DNA from: Aphis gossypii
Taxonomy: Eukaryota; Arthropoda; Insecta; Hemiptera; Aphididae
Length of the DNA: 64,000 nucleotides
NCBI RefSeq assembly: GCF_020184175.1
Contig: NC_065530.1
Coordinates: forward strand, 40,711,260-40,775,259
Direction of reading: 5' to 3'
Position 1 is the first letter of the stretch. Each line of letters begins with the position of its first letter. The translations under genes were made by a program, and so were the position numbers. The notes beneath the pieces are model-generated. The model saw only the letters and a list, made by a program, of their open reading frames with translations, did no database searches and was not told the DNA's origin. Of this stretch, positions 33,001-44,900 are shown one piece after another.

Positions 33001-34504
33001 ATTCTCTTATTTCAAACACTTGTCTACTGTAGTCGGAACTTCAATAAGCTTCAGATACATCCTATTGTATTCTGCGCAGCATATTTCTATTTTCTCGGTT
33101 GTTAAACTCGCATGTGTTTTCATAATTAATTCTGCTAATTCAATCCGTTTAGTTATCAATAAATGTTTCAAGGATTCAACGTTTATGAAAAATAACCCAA
33201 TAATGATATTTTCAGGAAATGTCTTCTCTAGGTTTAACTTCATTTTTATTTGCATTGATATTTCTTCTTTTATTCTGTTTAGTGATGGATTACCTTCAAA
33301 GAATTTCCTATAAAATATAACAATACGTTATATTCGGTTGTTTAAGATAATATTAAATTTATTTATACTAACTTTACATATGACTCGACATTTATATTAT
33401 ATAAATGTGAGTGAATATTATATTCTTTGCAGTACGCTTTTATTGGAATAATAGCTAAGCGAATGCTATTTTCAATAGTAGCTTGTAAATCAGCAATTTG
33501 GGGTTCAATTAGCCCTATTGATGTTAAATAAGGTTTTTCTAAAATATAAATTGCTATATTTTCTAAAGACTCTTTTACTTTTAAGCTAATCTTATAAGGC
33601 CAAATTAAAGAGCTATATTTTAATTTTAATTGTTCATCTTCTAATATCCACAAAAATGGATCCAACATATCCATTTCCTATAAATAATAAGCTGACTAAT
33701 AATGATTGTGGTACCTATCTATAAATTATAAATTATAATGGTGTTATTTTATTGGTAGTTTAATATATATATTTTTTTTATATAAGCCATAAATTTAATG
33801 TTATGTTACCTTTAATAATCGTTTTAAGATTTCAGTTTGATCACTAATTAAATTTGGCAAGTCATTTATCCATTCTCTTATTTCAAACACTTGTTCTACT
33901 GTAGTGGGAACTTCAATAAGCTTCAGATACATCCTATTGTATTCTGCGCAGCATATTTCTATTTTCTCGGTTGTTAAACTCGCATGTGTTTTCATAATTA
34001 ATTCTGCTAATTCAATCCGTTTACTTATCAATAAATGTTTCAAGGATTCAACGTTTATGAAAAATAACCCAATAATGATATTTTCAGGAAATGTCTTCTC
34101 TTGTTTTAACTTCATTTTTATTTGCATTGATATTTCTTCTTTTATTCTGTTTAGTGATGGATTACCTTCAAAGAATTTCCTATAAAATAAACCAATACGT
34201 TATATTCGGTTGTTTAAGATAGTATTAAATTTATTTATACTAACTTTACATATGACTCGACATTTATATTATATAAATGTGAGTGAATATTATATTCTTT
34301 GCAGTACGCTTTTATTGGAATAATAGCTAAGCGAATGCTATTTTCAATAGTAGCTTGTAAATCAGCAATTTGGGGTTCAATTAGCCCTATTGATGTTAAA
34401 TAAGGTTTTTCTAAAAATGTCAAGTTCGCGAGTACATATGGATGAATAGCTGGTATCTCATGGCTTTCTAGTATCATTCGTTTTAATAAGCTTACAATAA
34501 CCAT
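30038..34504 (-). repeat. Tandem array of chimeric dynein units (about 865 bp each)
   Basis: On the minus strand a complete exon 1 (34250–34504) and exon 2 (33810–34180) are followed by the beginning of exon 3, which is fused after SLENIAIY to the middle of another exon 1 (EKPYLTSIGL). The fusion points lie near 33544, 32680, 31815, 30947 and 30082, spaced 864–868 bp, giving five units before the gap. In one unit the fusion is in frame, producing a 103-residue chimeric frame (33363–33674). Single-base deletions differ from unit to unit (for example near 31446, 32400 and 33022) and break several frames. The array is a product of unequal exchange or replication slippage, or partly of assembly; it encodes no complete protein. 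Confidence 0.85.
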
Positions 34505-34653
34505 CTATGAAATTCATAAACACATTGTATTATGTTCTGCTATTATAACATACACACTCAAATACTCCATATTGTATTTTTTACTTATTTTATATAAGTT
34601 TATATTAATATATTCTTATAATAACAAATAGTTACCTATGTTAATACCTAATT

Positions 34654-37600
34654 TGAAAAATTTGAGAAAATTCAAATTGAAGAAGAATTATTATTACAAG
34701 AGAATATAGAATACTTAAGTGATATTATTTTAAAGTTAACTATTGAAAATAATTTGTCAAAAGTAAATGAGATTGCAGTAGAAGTAAATAAAAATTGGAA
34801 ACTAATTAAAGACCTACAATGAACTAGTCAAACTTTAAACCAAAGATAAAAACTTTTTGGTCATACGGTTAGTACAATTAAATACAACAAATTTTGTTTT
34901 ATTATAATTTATCAAAAGTTATCTATACTTATAATAATAAATAATTTACACAAAATGTCTATAATTAGGTAACACCCTTTGAAAACGTAGAGCATTTAAT
35001 TGACGAATTTGAACCATATAAAATATTATGGCAAAGTGCTTCAGAGTTTTTTAAATTACAAAGTGCTTGGATGAAAAATCCATTAATAAACATAAAAAAA
35101 TCTACTATAGAACCTATGTTAAACAATTTATTAAATATTGTCACAAAATGTGTTGAGCAATTCGCTGAAGTACCTGGTAATAACAATAAATTAACTTTGA
35201 TGATTTTTAATTATAACCTGTTGTAAATAGTTATATATATATGTATATAATTTTTTAATGAATACAGGTACTTTAAGTGTAGCTAATGAAATAAAAACAC
35301 AAATTGAAGAATATGTGCCAATAGTACATTTATTGAATTATATTCTAACTCAAGGGATGAAGCAAAGGCATTGGGATATATTTGCTGATATAACCGGTGA
35401 ACAATTATTAATTATTATCATAATATTAATACTACCTATATTTTAATACTTATACCTATGTCTAATACCTATCTTATACTTGTACGTTTAAAATATTAAA
35501 TCAAGTAATACAAATTGTTTCAGGAATAAGAATTATATTATCACCAACACTAACTTTTTAAAAATGTTTGGCATTGGGTATTAATGACCATGTAGAAGAG
35601 ATAAAACAATTATCAGACAATGCTTCAAAAGAATATATAATTGAAATAGCTTTAAATAAAATGATGGATGAATGGACCGGTGTAAAGTTCCAATTGTTGC
35701 CTTATAATGATCAAGATATTTATATTTCAACAATAACAGATACAGAATTTCAAATGCTTGATGATCATATTTTGCTTACTCGACAGCTATCTTCGAGTTC
35801 GTTTAAAGGAATATTTGAAGAACCATTAACTAAATGGGAAGAAGATTTAAGACTTTCAAAAGATGTTATTAATGAATGGAGCGAATTTCAAAAGTAAAAT
35901 ACTAGATTTAAAGATTCATTTTTTTAGTACCTTGTTTAAATTTGATTTTAAAATAATGCTCATTCATCATTGTCATGTTGTCACTGCAGAAATATAGTAA
36001 TAGTGTACGATCAAAACTTGGTACCTTATAACTAATAACTATTTAGAATTCTAGACATCTAGTAGTATCTACTTAAGTATACATAACTTAGTTGTTTCAG
36101 ATTGCTTAAAATTGTTTATATTTTTTTACAACAAATACATTTTGATATAATTATTAGGACATGGTTGTATTTAAAACCAATATTTGACAATCCAGACATT
36201 AAAGAACAATTACATGTGGAAAATAAAAAGTTAAGTTTAGTTGAACGAATATGGAAACGAATAATGAAAATCACTTTAAATAAACCTTGGGTGAGTTTAT
36301 GAATAATTAAAGTTTTTGATCCTCTCACTATGTAAGTATAACGCAGTGAGTAAGCATTCACTACCTATATTTATACAATAACAATACAAATAACAAATCC
36401 AAATTATTTTTTTATGGGCGTTTTAGAGGTATTTAAACCAGTGTTGGGCAGTATCTTCTATACAAATATTTTAGATACACATCTACCTCAAATATAACTA
36501 AGTCTTTCAATATAATATTGTATGAAATATGAAGTATCTAATATCTTGTATCGCAATACTGATTTTTGAGTATAATAAACGTAACTACCTATATAGTGAT
36601 ATGTATATAAGACTCGGATTTTAAAGTATATTATGCTTCTTTTTTATGCATATGAGATAGAAATTTAATTTTTGTTCATAAATTCGTTCCATGTCATTCT
36701 GATTCCAAATAAACCAATTTATTTTTATGCTTTTTTCAGTTATTCCAGCTGTAGATTTATTGTATAATGTTTATTAAGCTATTATAGTAATAAAAAAAAG
36801 AGAGTGGTCAAGTGAGTAATGTTCTGCTGTAAAGTAGGTTACTATAATGGATGTATTAAATTTGAATCCAATGTTCATTGTATATTTGTACACGAAAAAC
36901 GATTCTGAAAGGAGATAATTTGTCAGCCTAGGATATAATTTCCAGTGGTTGGCGAAAAAGGTGGTTTATGTTTTAATGGCCTGAATACACCAAAACTTAA
37001 GTTTTTTGTAATCATTGCAGTAAGCCAAACTTATGGGAAATCTTGTATTAAATGTTCAACTATTAACTACTTATACAAATACAAACATTTTTTTATGAAT
37101 AATTGCAAATATTCATGATTTTGACGAATTTTGTCATTATTTGAACTTCAAATGCTAGGTAATAAAAAAAAATTGAAATTATATATTCTTATAATTTTTG
37201 AATCACTATAAAACTATCTCATGAGTCATGACAAACTTAATATTAAATTTTCTAGTATTTTGACTCAGCCAAAAAAATATGTTTATAAAAAAAAAAAACT
37301 AAACAAAAACGAATATTTCAAATGCCTATAAATAACATAAAAATAACGTTAATAAATAAATAGGTATATAATCCTAAAATAATATTTTTTTTGACGAAAA
37401 CTATAGATTAACATATTATGTTTCAGGTCATATAAATAGGAAAATAAATTACTTATAGTCTATAAATATACATATATATCAATTATAAAATTTCCTTAAA
37501 ATATCATTGTTTTTCAAATTCAATGGACAATTATTTATCATACCAATTTAACACACCTATTACACTGATTTACTCATACATTCGAATCTTATTCTAAAAC

Positions 37601-37660
37601 AGATAAACTTCCCCGGTCTTTTAAATTTAAATAATTCAAATTTATTAATACAAAATATTG

Positions 37661-37697
<37 letters not shown>

Positions 37698-37798
37698 TTA
37701 ATAACTAGGTTATGAAGACTTGTCCAGATAAGCAATTATTGGACCAATTAATCAATGGAAACATTCAACTTATGAAAATTCAAAAAGCACTTGAATAA
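34654..37798 (+). pseudogene. Dynein linker pseudogene, copy C
   Basis: Begins inside exon 3: intron sequence like that upstream of exon 1 (up to about 34652) is joined directly to the KFEKIQIE part of exon 3. Exons: 3 (partial) to 34867, 4 34969–35176, 5 35268–35396, 6 35524–35893, 7 36158–36290, 8 37709–37798. It carries the same TGA and TAA codons in exon 3 (near 34820 and 34846) and the TAA in exon 6 (near 35558) as copy R, and the same roughly 190-base deletion downstream of exon 6, so C and R descend from one already dead copy. Exon 8 ends in the same TAA as in copy A. Confidence 0.85.
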
Positions 37799-37951
37799 TA
37801 TTTATTCTAATAAATTCTTTTTATTTAATTCTTCACTCATTTTTATAAATAATTGTTTATCCATTAAGGTAGATTGTGCTGTTAAATATTATAAAATAAT
37901 AAATACATAACTATATTTTTATTAAATCTATTTTATTTATTACGGACCTAT

Positions 37952-38247
37952 AAGACCAATTACAAGAAAAAAATGTAGCATTACATTTTCAAAACGTATA
38001 ACTTAGTGACAACAAATTGAATAAAATTAGAAGATTAGAATATATCAATGAATAATAAAAAATATTAACAATTTTTTTAAGAAAAATAATAAAAAAATTA
38101 AATTAAAAATATATGTGTATAAAAGAAATTAAATAACAACAATAAGATTTATCACAAAAATCAAAATCAGTATTGACGTTTGTATTAATATGTAACATTG
38201 TAACTGAATAATGAATTATACAAAATAAACATTAATATTTAGTAGGT
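37952..38247. repeat. Diverged copy V of the inverted-repeat arm, first part
   Basis: Matches the reverse complement of about 19139–19325 and then the start of the left arm (11045–11140), more diverged than the two arms are from each other. It is interrupted by a Helitron after TTTAGTAGGT. No exon survives here: homology starts just beside the exon b acceptor. Confidence 0.65.
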
Positions 38248-38249
38248 TA

Positions 38250-39392
38250 GGTATATAAAATCCAAATACCACTGTCTCACTGATCGCTGTATCTCAAAAA
38301 CTACTCAACGTACGGACTTGAAATTTTGAATAGAGGTTCTTCTCATATTTTCACTGTGCAATAAGATTTTTCAAAATCCGTATTTTAAAGGGTTGCTCAA
38401 ACGGGGATTTTGAGATTTACGATGGAAATTTTGTTTATAAATGGTTGCTATAACAACCTGATTTATGTGTTAACACATTTATCACTTTATTATTACAGCT
38501 AATTATTATGTATAAAAACAAGATAACATGAAGTTGTAAAATACCTTACGCATTTACGCATACATGAGGACAATGTGTTTTACTTATTATTTTCAAATAT
38601 TAATTATTAATGCGTCTTCGTACATACGCACCCCAGTTTATGTACGGTTATTTCTAATTCTTATCTAAAATTGTTTACATTCTTACAAATTAATAAAAAC
38701 TAATTAATATGGTTGTCGAATGTGAGCTGGTGGCAGCCGGACAATTATTTTTGGTATTTATTGAGGTGTACCTCAATGATGAACTGTATGAAAAATTTGG
38801 ATTAGAAAGGAACCAAGATTGCAAGTTAAAGCTCTGCACAAAAATGTAATAGACGCTATAGTTATCACTGGGAGCGCTAGAGGAGATAATAGTTTTAATC
38901 CCGAGAATAACGTTGATTCCAACTGATTATCCCTTTGAATTAAAAAGAATACAATTCCCACTCAAAGTTTGCTTTGCTATGAGTTTATTAATAAGTCTCA
39001 AGGACAATCATTGAGCATAACAGGGATTGACTTGAGAAAAGAATGTTTTTCACATGGACAGTTCTAACAGTTCAGTTTCACATGTTCTAGAGTTAGCTCT
39101 GCCAGTAGTTTGGTTATTTTAACCCCAAAAGGCAGTACCAAAAATACTGTTTATAAAGAGTTATTGAGATGAATAAAATATGTCAATATAAATATGTTTT
39201 GTTTTGGTTCTTATAACACCATAATGTAAAGTAATTTTTTGCCGACAAATCACAATATTACAATACATGGGCAACCTAGGATCAACATAATATCTAAAAA
39301 CAGACTATAATAAATATAAAAACTGATAAAATAAAAGTTATAGTAGGTAACACAAAAAAATGTACAAGGGCGAAACCGGGTTATTCAGCTAG
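38250..39392 (+). mobile_element. Internally deleted Helitron
   Basis: The 3' terminus has the Helitron form: a GC-rich hairpin-like segment (GGGCGAAACCGGG) followed by TTATTCAG and CTAG at 39389–39392, with T as the next base. The 5' part (TATATAAAATCC, then CTGTATCTCAAAAACTACTC) looks like the 5' region common in insect Helitrons; the exact first base is unclear. Between them only the end of the Rep/helicase gene remains. The element interrupts copy V of the arm repeat. Confidence 0.7.
38810..39172 (+). pseudogene. Helitron helicase (Pif1-like) C-terminal remnant
   Basis: Frames joined by at least two frameshifts show LQVKALHKNVIDAIVITGSA, then TDYPFELKRIQFPLKVCFAM, then NKSQGQSLSITGIDLRKECF, SHGQF, CSRVSSASSLVIL. 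This is the order of the final motifs of the Pif1-like helicase of RepHel proteins (motif V/VI: NKSQGQ and SHGQ…CSR). An internal TAA follows SHGQF and the remnant ends at TGA 39170–39172. The Rep nuclease and the helicase Walker motifs are absent, so it is non-functional. Confidence 0.8.
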
Positions 39393-40195
39393 TATAATAA
39401 TATAATTTGAATAATTTTGTTATTAAAATATACATCTTATATAGCATAATCCTTACTATGCTTTCTTATGAACTGATCAAAATCGAAATTTGGTATTTTC
39501 GGAGTATTATGGTGATTTTTAGATGTACCTACATTTTAATAATTTGAGCCTAAAAGATAGGCATGATTCTTGATAAATATTGTTCGATCATCTATACAAA
39601 TATAATTGGGATAATTAAAGTTAAAATAGTAATAATATGACATATTATTTCAAATATTTAGGTGAGTAAAAAAAAACTAAAGGTAGGTATAAGCAGAATA
39701 AAAAGCTTAACATATTATGTTTTATACGATTTTAATAGTATAGATTCATGAAAGAATAATTTAAAATTGTGTGATTTTTTTTATTTTTATTTAAATAAAT
39801 TATATAAATTTTTATACTTTCTGGCCTTTTAAGATATTTTGAAATAGGTACTTTTATATTTTAATTTTTTTTTCTTCCTTTGGGTATAGTTAGTCATATT
39901 TTATGAGTATTTCAATATAATACAAAAAAATTGGATTAATTTTCATCTTTATTGACTATCACTATAATACTTATTCACGTATTCAAATTGTTTTTTTATC
40001 AAAAATTAATTTTTATAGACATTGTGCAGTTTATTTTTGAATGAAATTACAATAAATTTAAACGATAAATAACGATGTTTTTTATTTCATTGTATTACTT
40101 TTATGTAGGTATATTATGAATTTTAATATACGCAATGAAATATTCAAGATATGTTGATTAATTTTAAATTATTAGTAATATTACTTATTTTTATT
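39393..40195. repeat. Diverged copy V of the inverted-repeat arm, second part
   Basis: Continues the homology to the left arm (matching about 11250–12000), including a decayed dynein exon a on the minus strand at about 39432–39591 with several indels. It ends near 40195, where similarity to the arms is lost. Confidence 0.65.
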
Positions 40196-41997
40196 ATAAT
40201 GAACCTATATTCACACTGTTAAACTAAAATGTGGTAAGACTTTAGTCTAAGGCTGTGTTATAAAATAAATTATACTCGCTATAAAAAGAGTAAAGGCTAA
40301 TAGTAAATAGGCCGATTACGCTGATGCAACGCCGTACAATTACAGCTATAATACTACAATATGAATCGCGGAAAAAATGGCCACGGAAAAAAAACCCCAA
40401 AAAAAATATCCAAACTAAAAAACACACCCCGAAAAAAATCCCAAGAAAATAAAAGTGCTATCATTGTAATCTTATATTATGAAATATTTTATAAACTGTG
40501 GTTGATTGTTGATTATACAATGGATTTACAATCATATAACATATTTTTAATAATAAATAATAATATTTTTTAAATAATTTTATCATATAAATATATCAGC
40601 AATATAAATTAAATTAAATTAAATATCAAAATGCTTATCAAAGGTTGGGCAATAAAATTGAAATTTATTGACAGGGTATAATATTATTGTGTAAAATATA
40701 GATTGTATTGTTAATTATCACACATAGAAATCTTGTGTTGAATTAACAACAAAACGTGTCAATATTAAACACATTTGAGTGTAGAAATCTAGCTGAAGTA
40801 AGCTTGGTGTTGAAATACTATTAGGTATAAAAAAGTTAAACGTATTTAAACAAAATCAACATTTATTAAGGGTTAATTAATAATCATTGATTACATAATT
40901 TGTCTCATTTGAGACAATAATAAAATGGTGTCAAAACGATAACAATCAATAGTTGATACTTGATACAACATGATTTTAATACATAACTTATTGTTGAATT
41001 ATAAGGTTAATTCAGCTACACACTGATGTTGCCTTAACAACCCAAATCACATAATTTACTTGCAATAATAATAACTTGTAGGCTATATCTATACATAAAA
41101 AAATTAAAATTAACTTGACTGTACAATAATGATAATTAACTATAAAAAGCTAGGTTAAAACAATAAAAAAATTAACTGAATAAGTTATATTATATTAATA
41201 AGTTTGATTAAAACAAAAATAACTAACTAGTTAAGTTAAAAAGTTAAAAAAAATTAACTTTTTAATAAGTTAATGCCCGCCATTGCTAAAAAGTATGTAT
41301 GTATGTAGATATCATGTATGTATAATTTAATAAAGTATTATATTTTACTACTGTGTATATTGTTTAAAATATGTATCTATAAATAAATGTAAATATATTA
41401 TGTATAATTTTTTTCCGCCTCCCGTACATCTTAGAGTCTAAGACTTAGACCTTAGTCCGTGATTTTACTGCTCTAAAATGTGATGAATGATGATATAACA
41501 GAATGTAACGAAAAAAAAAACAACATTGAAAACAATGAAAACCAATATTTGTCATGGAATATACCGATGTCACAGAAAAAATCTAATTTTATTCTGTACC
41601 TTTATGGCCATGTAATACAATTTAATATAATAGACTTAAGATGATAAATTTAAGTATACGTATTACGTACCTATATCTTAAATCATGTTCATCGCTTTAC
41701 TCAAAAGCTATTTCTAATATTATGTAAATTAAAAATATTTTGAGAGAATTTTATTTTTGTGAACTGGTCATACTTAATATTGATTATGTTATCAACAATC
41801 ACTTAAACTGTAATTTGTATTTGTATAATATTTTATATTATATTAAGATATGTTTATTATTTACATAATGCATGTACTTTTAAGCATTTTCTGAATTGTA
41901 GTCAACTACTATTAATTATTTTATTGTCTCTGTGAATACAATCCGTTAATTATTATCTATTGTAAAATATTTTATCCTTTTTAAAACGTTTTTATAA
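40196..41997. other. AT-rich intergenic region upstream of the PAXBP1-like gene
   Basis: No gene supported. At 40362–40450 there is a degenerate short tandem pattern of A-runs each followed by two to four C (AAAAAATGGCC, AAAAAAAACCCC, AAAAAAATCCC), which creates a lysine-rich open frame (40361–40573) of no likely meaning. Several TTAACTTTTT-type short repeats lie at 41130–41275. The 5' UTR and promoter of the downstream gene must lie in the last few hundred bases, but no confident core promoter motif stands out. Confidence 0.5.
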
Positions 41998-44900
41998 ATG
42001 GCTATGCAATTTAGGAAGCCCAAACGAAACCTTCGTGTCAGGGACTCTGATGGTTTTCCTGACAATGAAAATGAAGAAAAAACGGATGTGGATACAGTAC
42101 TGAAACTACCAAAACCACAAAAAGAAAAGACAACAAAGAAAGTTAACACCTTGAGCTTTGGTGATGAGTTAAATGAATGTGAGTACCTATTTTTGATTCA
42201 TTATTAAATATTATTATTGATCATGGTGTAATAATTGTATTTCTTAAGGTGATGATGGCGAAGAATTCAAAGTTAAAAAATCATCATACAGTAAAAAAAT
42301 AAAAAAGCAAATGAATAGAGAAAAAATGGGTCGAGATAAGGTAGAAAATGGCAAAAAATCAAAAACTATTGCTGATACAGTGAAACCTATTGTTGATGAA
42401 AAACAAACAAATTTCAATGTAATTCATTGTTAAATTATGCTAGCTTCTTATTTTTTTTTTTTTTTTATTAATTGTATTGTTTAATATATTTAGACTGAAC
42501 CTGTTGAAAAGGAAATAATGCTTACAGGCCGAGCTGCTGAAATGGCCGGCTATGTATCATCAGATGAAGAACCTGATTCATACAATTCATCTCATCGATT
42601 TTCTAATCCTGACCAAGTTAAAATACTATTAAAAAGTAAGTAACTAAATTTAAAAATGTTTAACCATGGATTATTATAATTTTTAAGCACTTATATTAAA
42701 AAATGTAATATCAAATAAATTAAATTAAGAAGATTAAAGATAAACTTTAGTCACTCGTTTCATAGCGTATTTATTGTTAAAAATATGAAAGCAATATAAA
42801 TATTAATTTAAAAAAAAAAAAAACTTCTTTGTGGATTTGAGCTAATAGTTTAAAAATGCATTCATTGAAATTTTTTCAATATTTTTTTACAGGTTGTCTT
42901 TAATTTTTCCTTATGATTAGAAAAAATCTACTATGAAAATTATAAATTACTTCTTCGTAATATTGTTTAGACAAATTAACAAGTAGATTGTGTTGGAATC
43001 ATTAATGAGGAATAATCAGACCAAATATGTTTAGAAGAAAGCAGACATTTAGTTTAAAATTATATTGTAATGTAATAACTTTACTTCCAGAGGGACAAAT
43101 TCCTGATGCAGCACTAATTCATGCTGCTCGAAAACGAAGACAACAAGCACGTGATTTGGGAGAAGATTTTATACCAATATCATCACAATCTCATAGGTAC
43201 TTTCATAAAATACTAATAATTTGAATAAAAATCATATAAATTAAAATATAAACATTTAGTGAATCAAAAGTTGATAATGAACAAATGTCTGGTCGACGTT
43301 TAACACGAGAAGAAGATGAATTAGAAGATAGTGATGATGATGGTATTATTGTTATGTCTGGAATTGTTAGTCAAGCCGAGGATCGGAAAAAAAGTTTACA
43401 TAGTACAATGACTGGTAATTAAAATATCTTATTTTATTAATATTACACCAGTACAATATTAAGATGGTGTAAAATGATAAATTGATTTTAGACCACACTA
43501 ATAATACTGAGTTTGAAGATCCTGATGAACTTGATGAAGATAATGATTGGGAAACTCAACAAATAAGAAAAGCAGTAACAGGCTCACAATTAGCTGCTGC
43601 ACAACAAGAATCTGCTGGTATGGCTGCTTTGTACAATAATATGGTTATACAGGAGCAAGCTATGATGCCAATATTAATGAACCAAAAACCTCGATTCTCC
43701 GATTCATACGCTCCACAAGGATTGATGTCTACAATGAGCCCAGATGATATAATTAATAAAACAAAAGAAATGTAATTTATCTTTTATAATGGTTTATAGT
43801 TTTCACATCTTATCTGTATTTTTATTTTAGATTAAATGAACTGAAAGAAAATCGGAATCCAGATCAGAAATATTTTGAAGATATGATAAACGAAATACCA
43901 GAGATTAAGAATAAAGTTGAATTATTAAAAATTAATGTTCCCGAGTTGGATGATTGTTTTCAGTTTTATCAAGATTTGCGTGGGTACGTCACTGATCTGG
44001 TAGAATGTCTTGATGAAAAGGTAGGCGTGTTTTCTAATTTTAGTGATGTTATTCAATAGACAGACTACTGTAAAAGAAATAATTGGATCATATTTGCTTT
44101 AACAAACAATTTTAATGTTAACATTTTAAAATACAATATTTATAACTTAATTTTAGTGAATGCTTTGTATTATGTAGATGTTAATTTACAATACATATTA
44201 TTTAATATTTTCTAATAACGACAAAATACTATAAATAGTTTAATAATTTTACATCTCTGTATTTTGTGAAGAAAAGTATGATAATAAGAACTTTTAAGAC
44301 ACAAATAACACAATTAATAATGTTATTGGATACATTTTAAGCATGTATAAAATACCAAAACAATTATTGATTTTAATAATATTTTACTGTCTGAATAAGG
44401 TGTTATAAGAATGCTTATAAAAATTTAATCAATAATATTATTTCTTAATTTCTTAATTACTTTTCATTATTTGTATTATGTATTCTTGCGAACTAATCTA
44501 AATTTTTTTAATAGATTCCTTTACTTGTGGGATTAGAGCAACGGATATCTAAGTTGTATGAAAAAAGACGTTTAGATTTGGTAGCTAGGCGTAGACAAGA
44601 TGTCCGAGATCAAGCAGAAGAATCTTCAACTAATAGTAATTACTTATAAATATTATTTATTTAAGTATGTAAATTTAAACTTTCTAATAGAATTAGGAAC
44701 CTCAACAACACATACAAGATCTGAAGAACAGCAAAGAAGAGCTGCAGAGCGTGAAGGTCGTCGTATCAGACGTATGAGAACAAGAGAAATAAAAGCAATA
44801 AGTAAACACGCAGATGGAATGTCTAGTGATGAAGAAGTTCCTGAAACAGATGCATCAGCATTTAGAAATCAATTAGGTACACATAATTTTATAAATTACA

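Noticed and set aside
40361..40573. Lysine-rich 70-codon frame
   Set aside because: Produced by degenerate A-run/C repeats; no start context, splice sites or homology.
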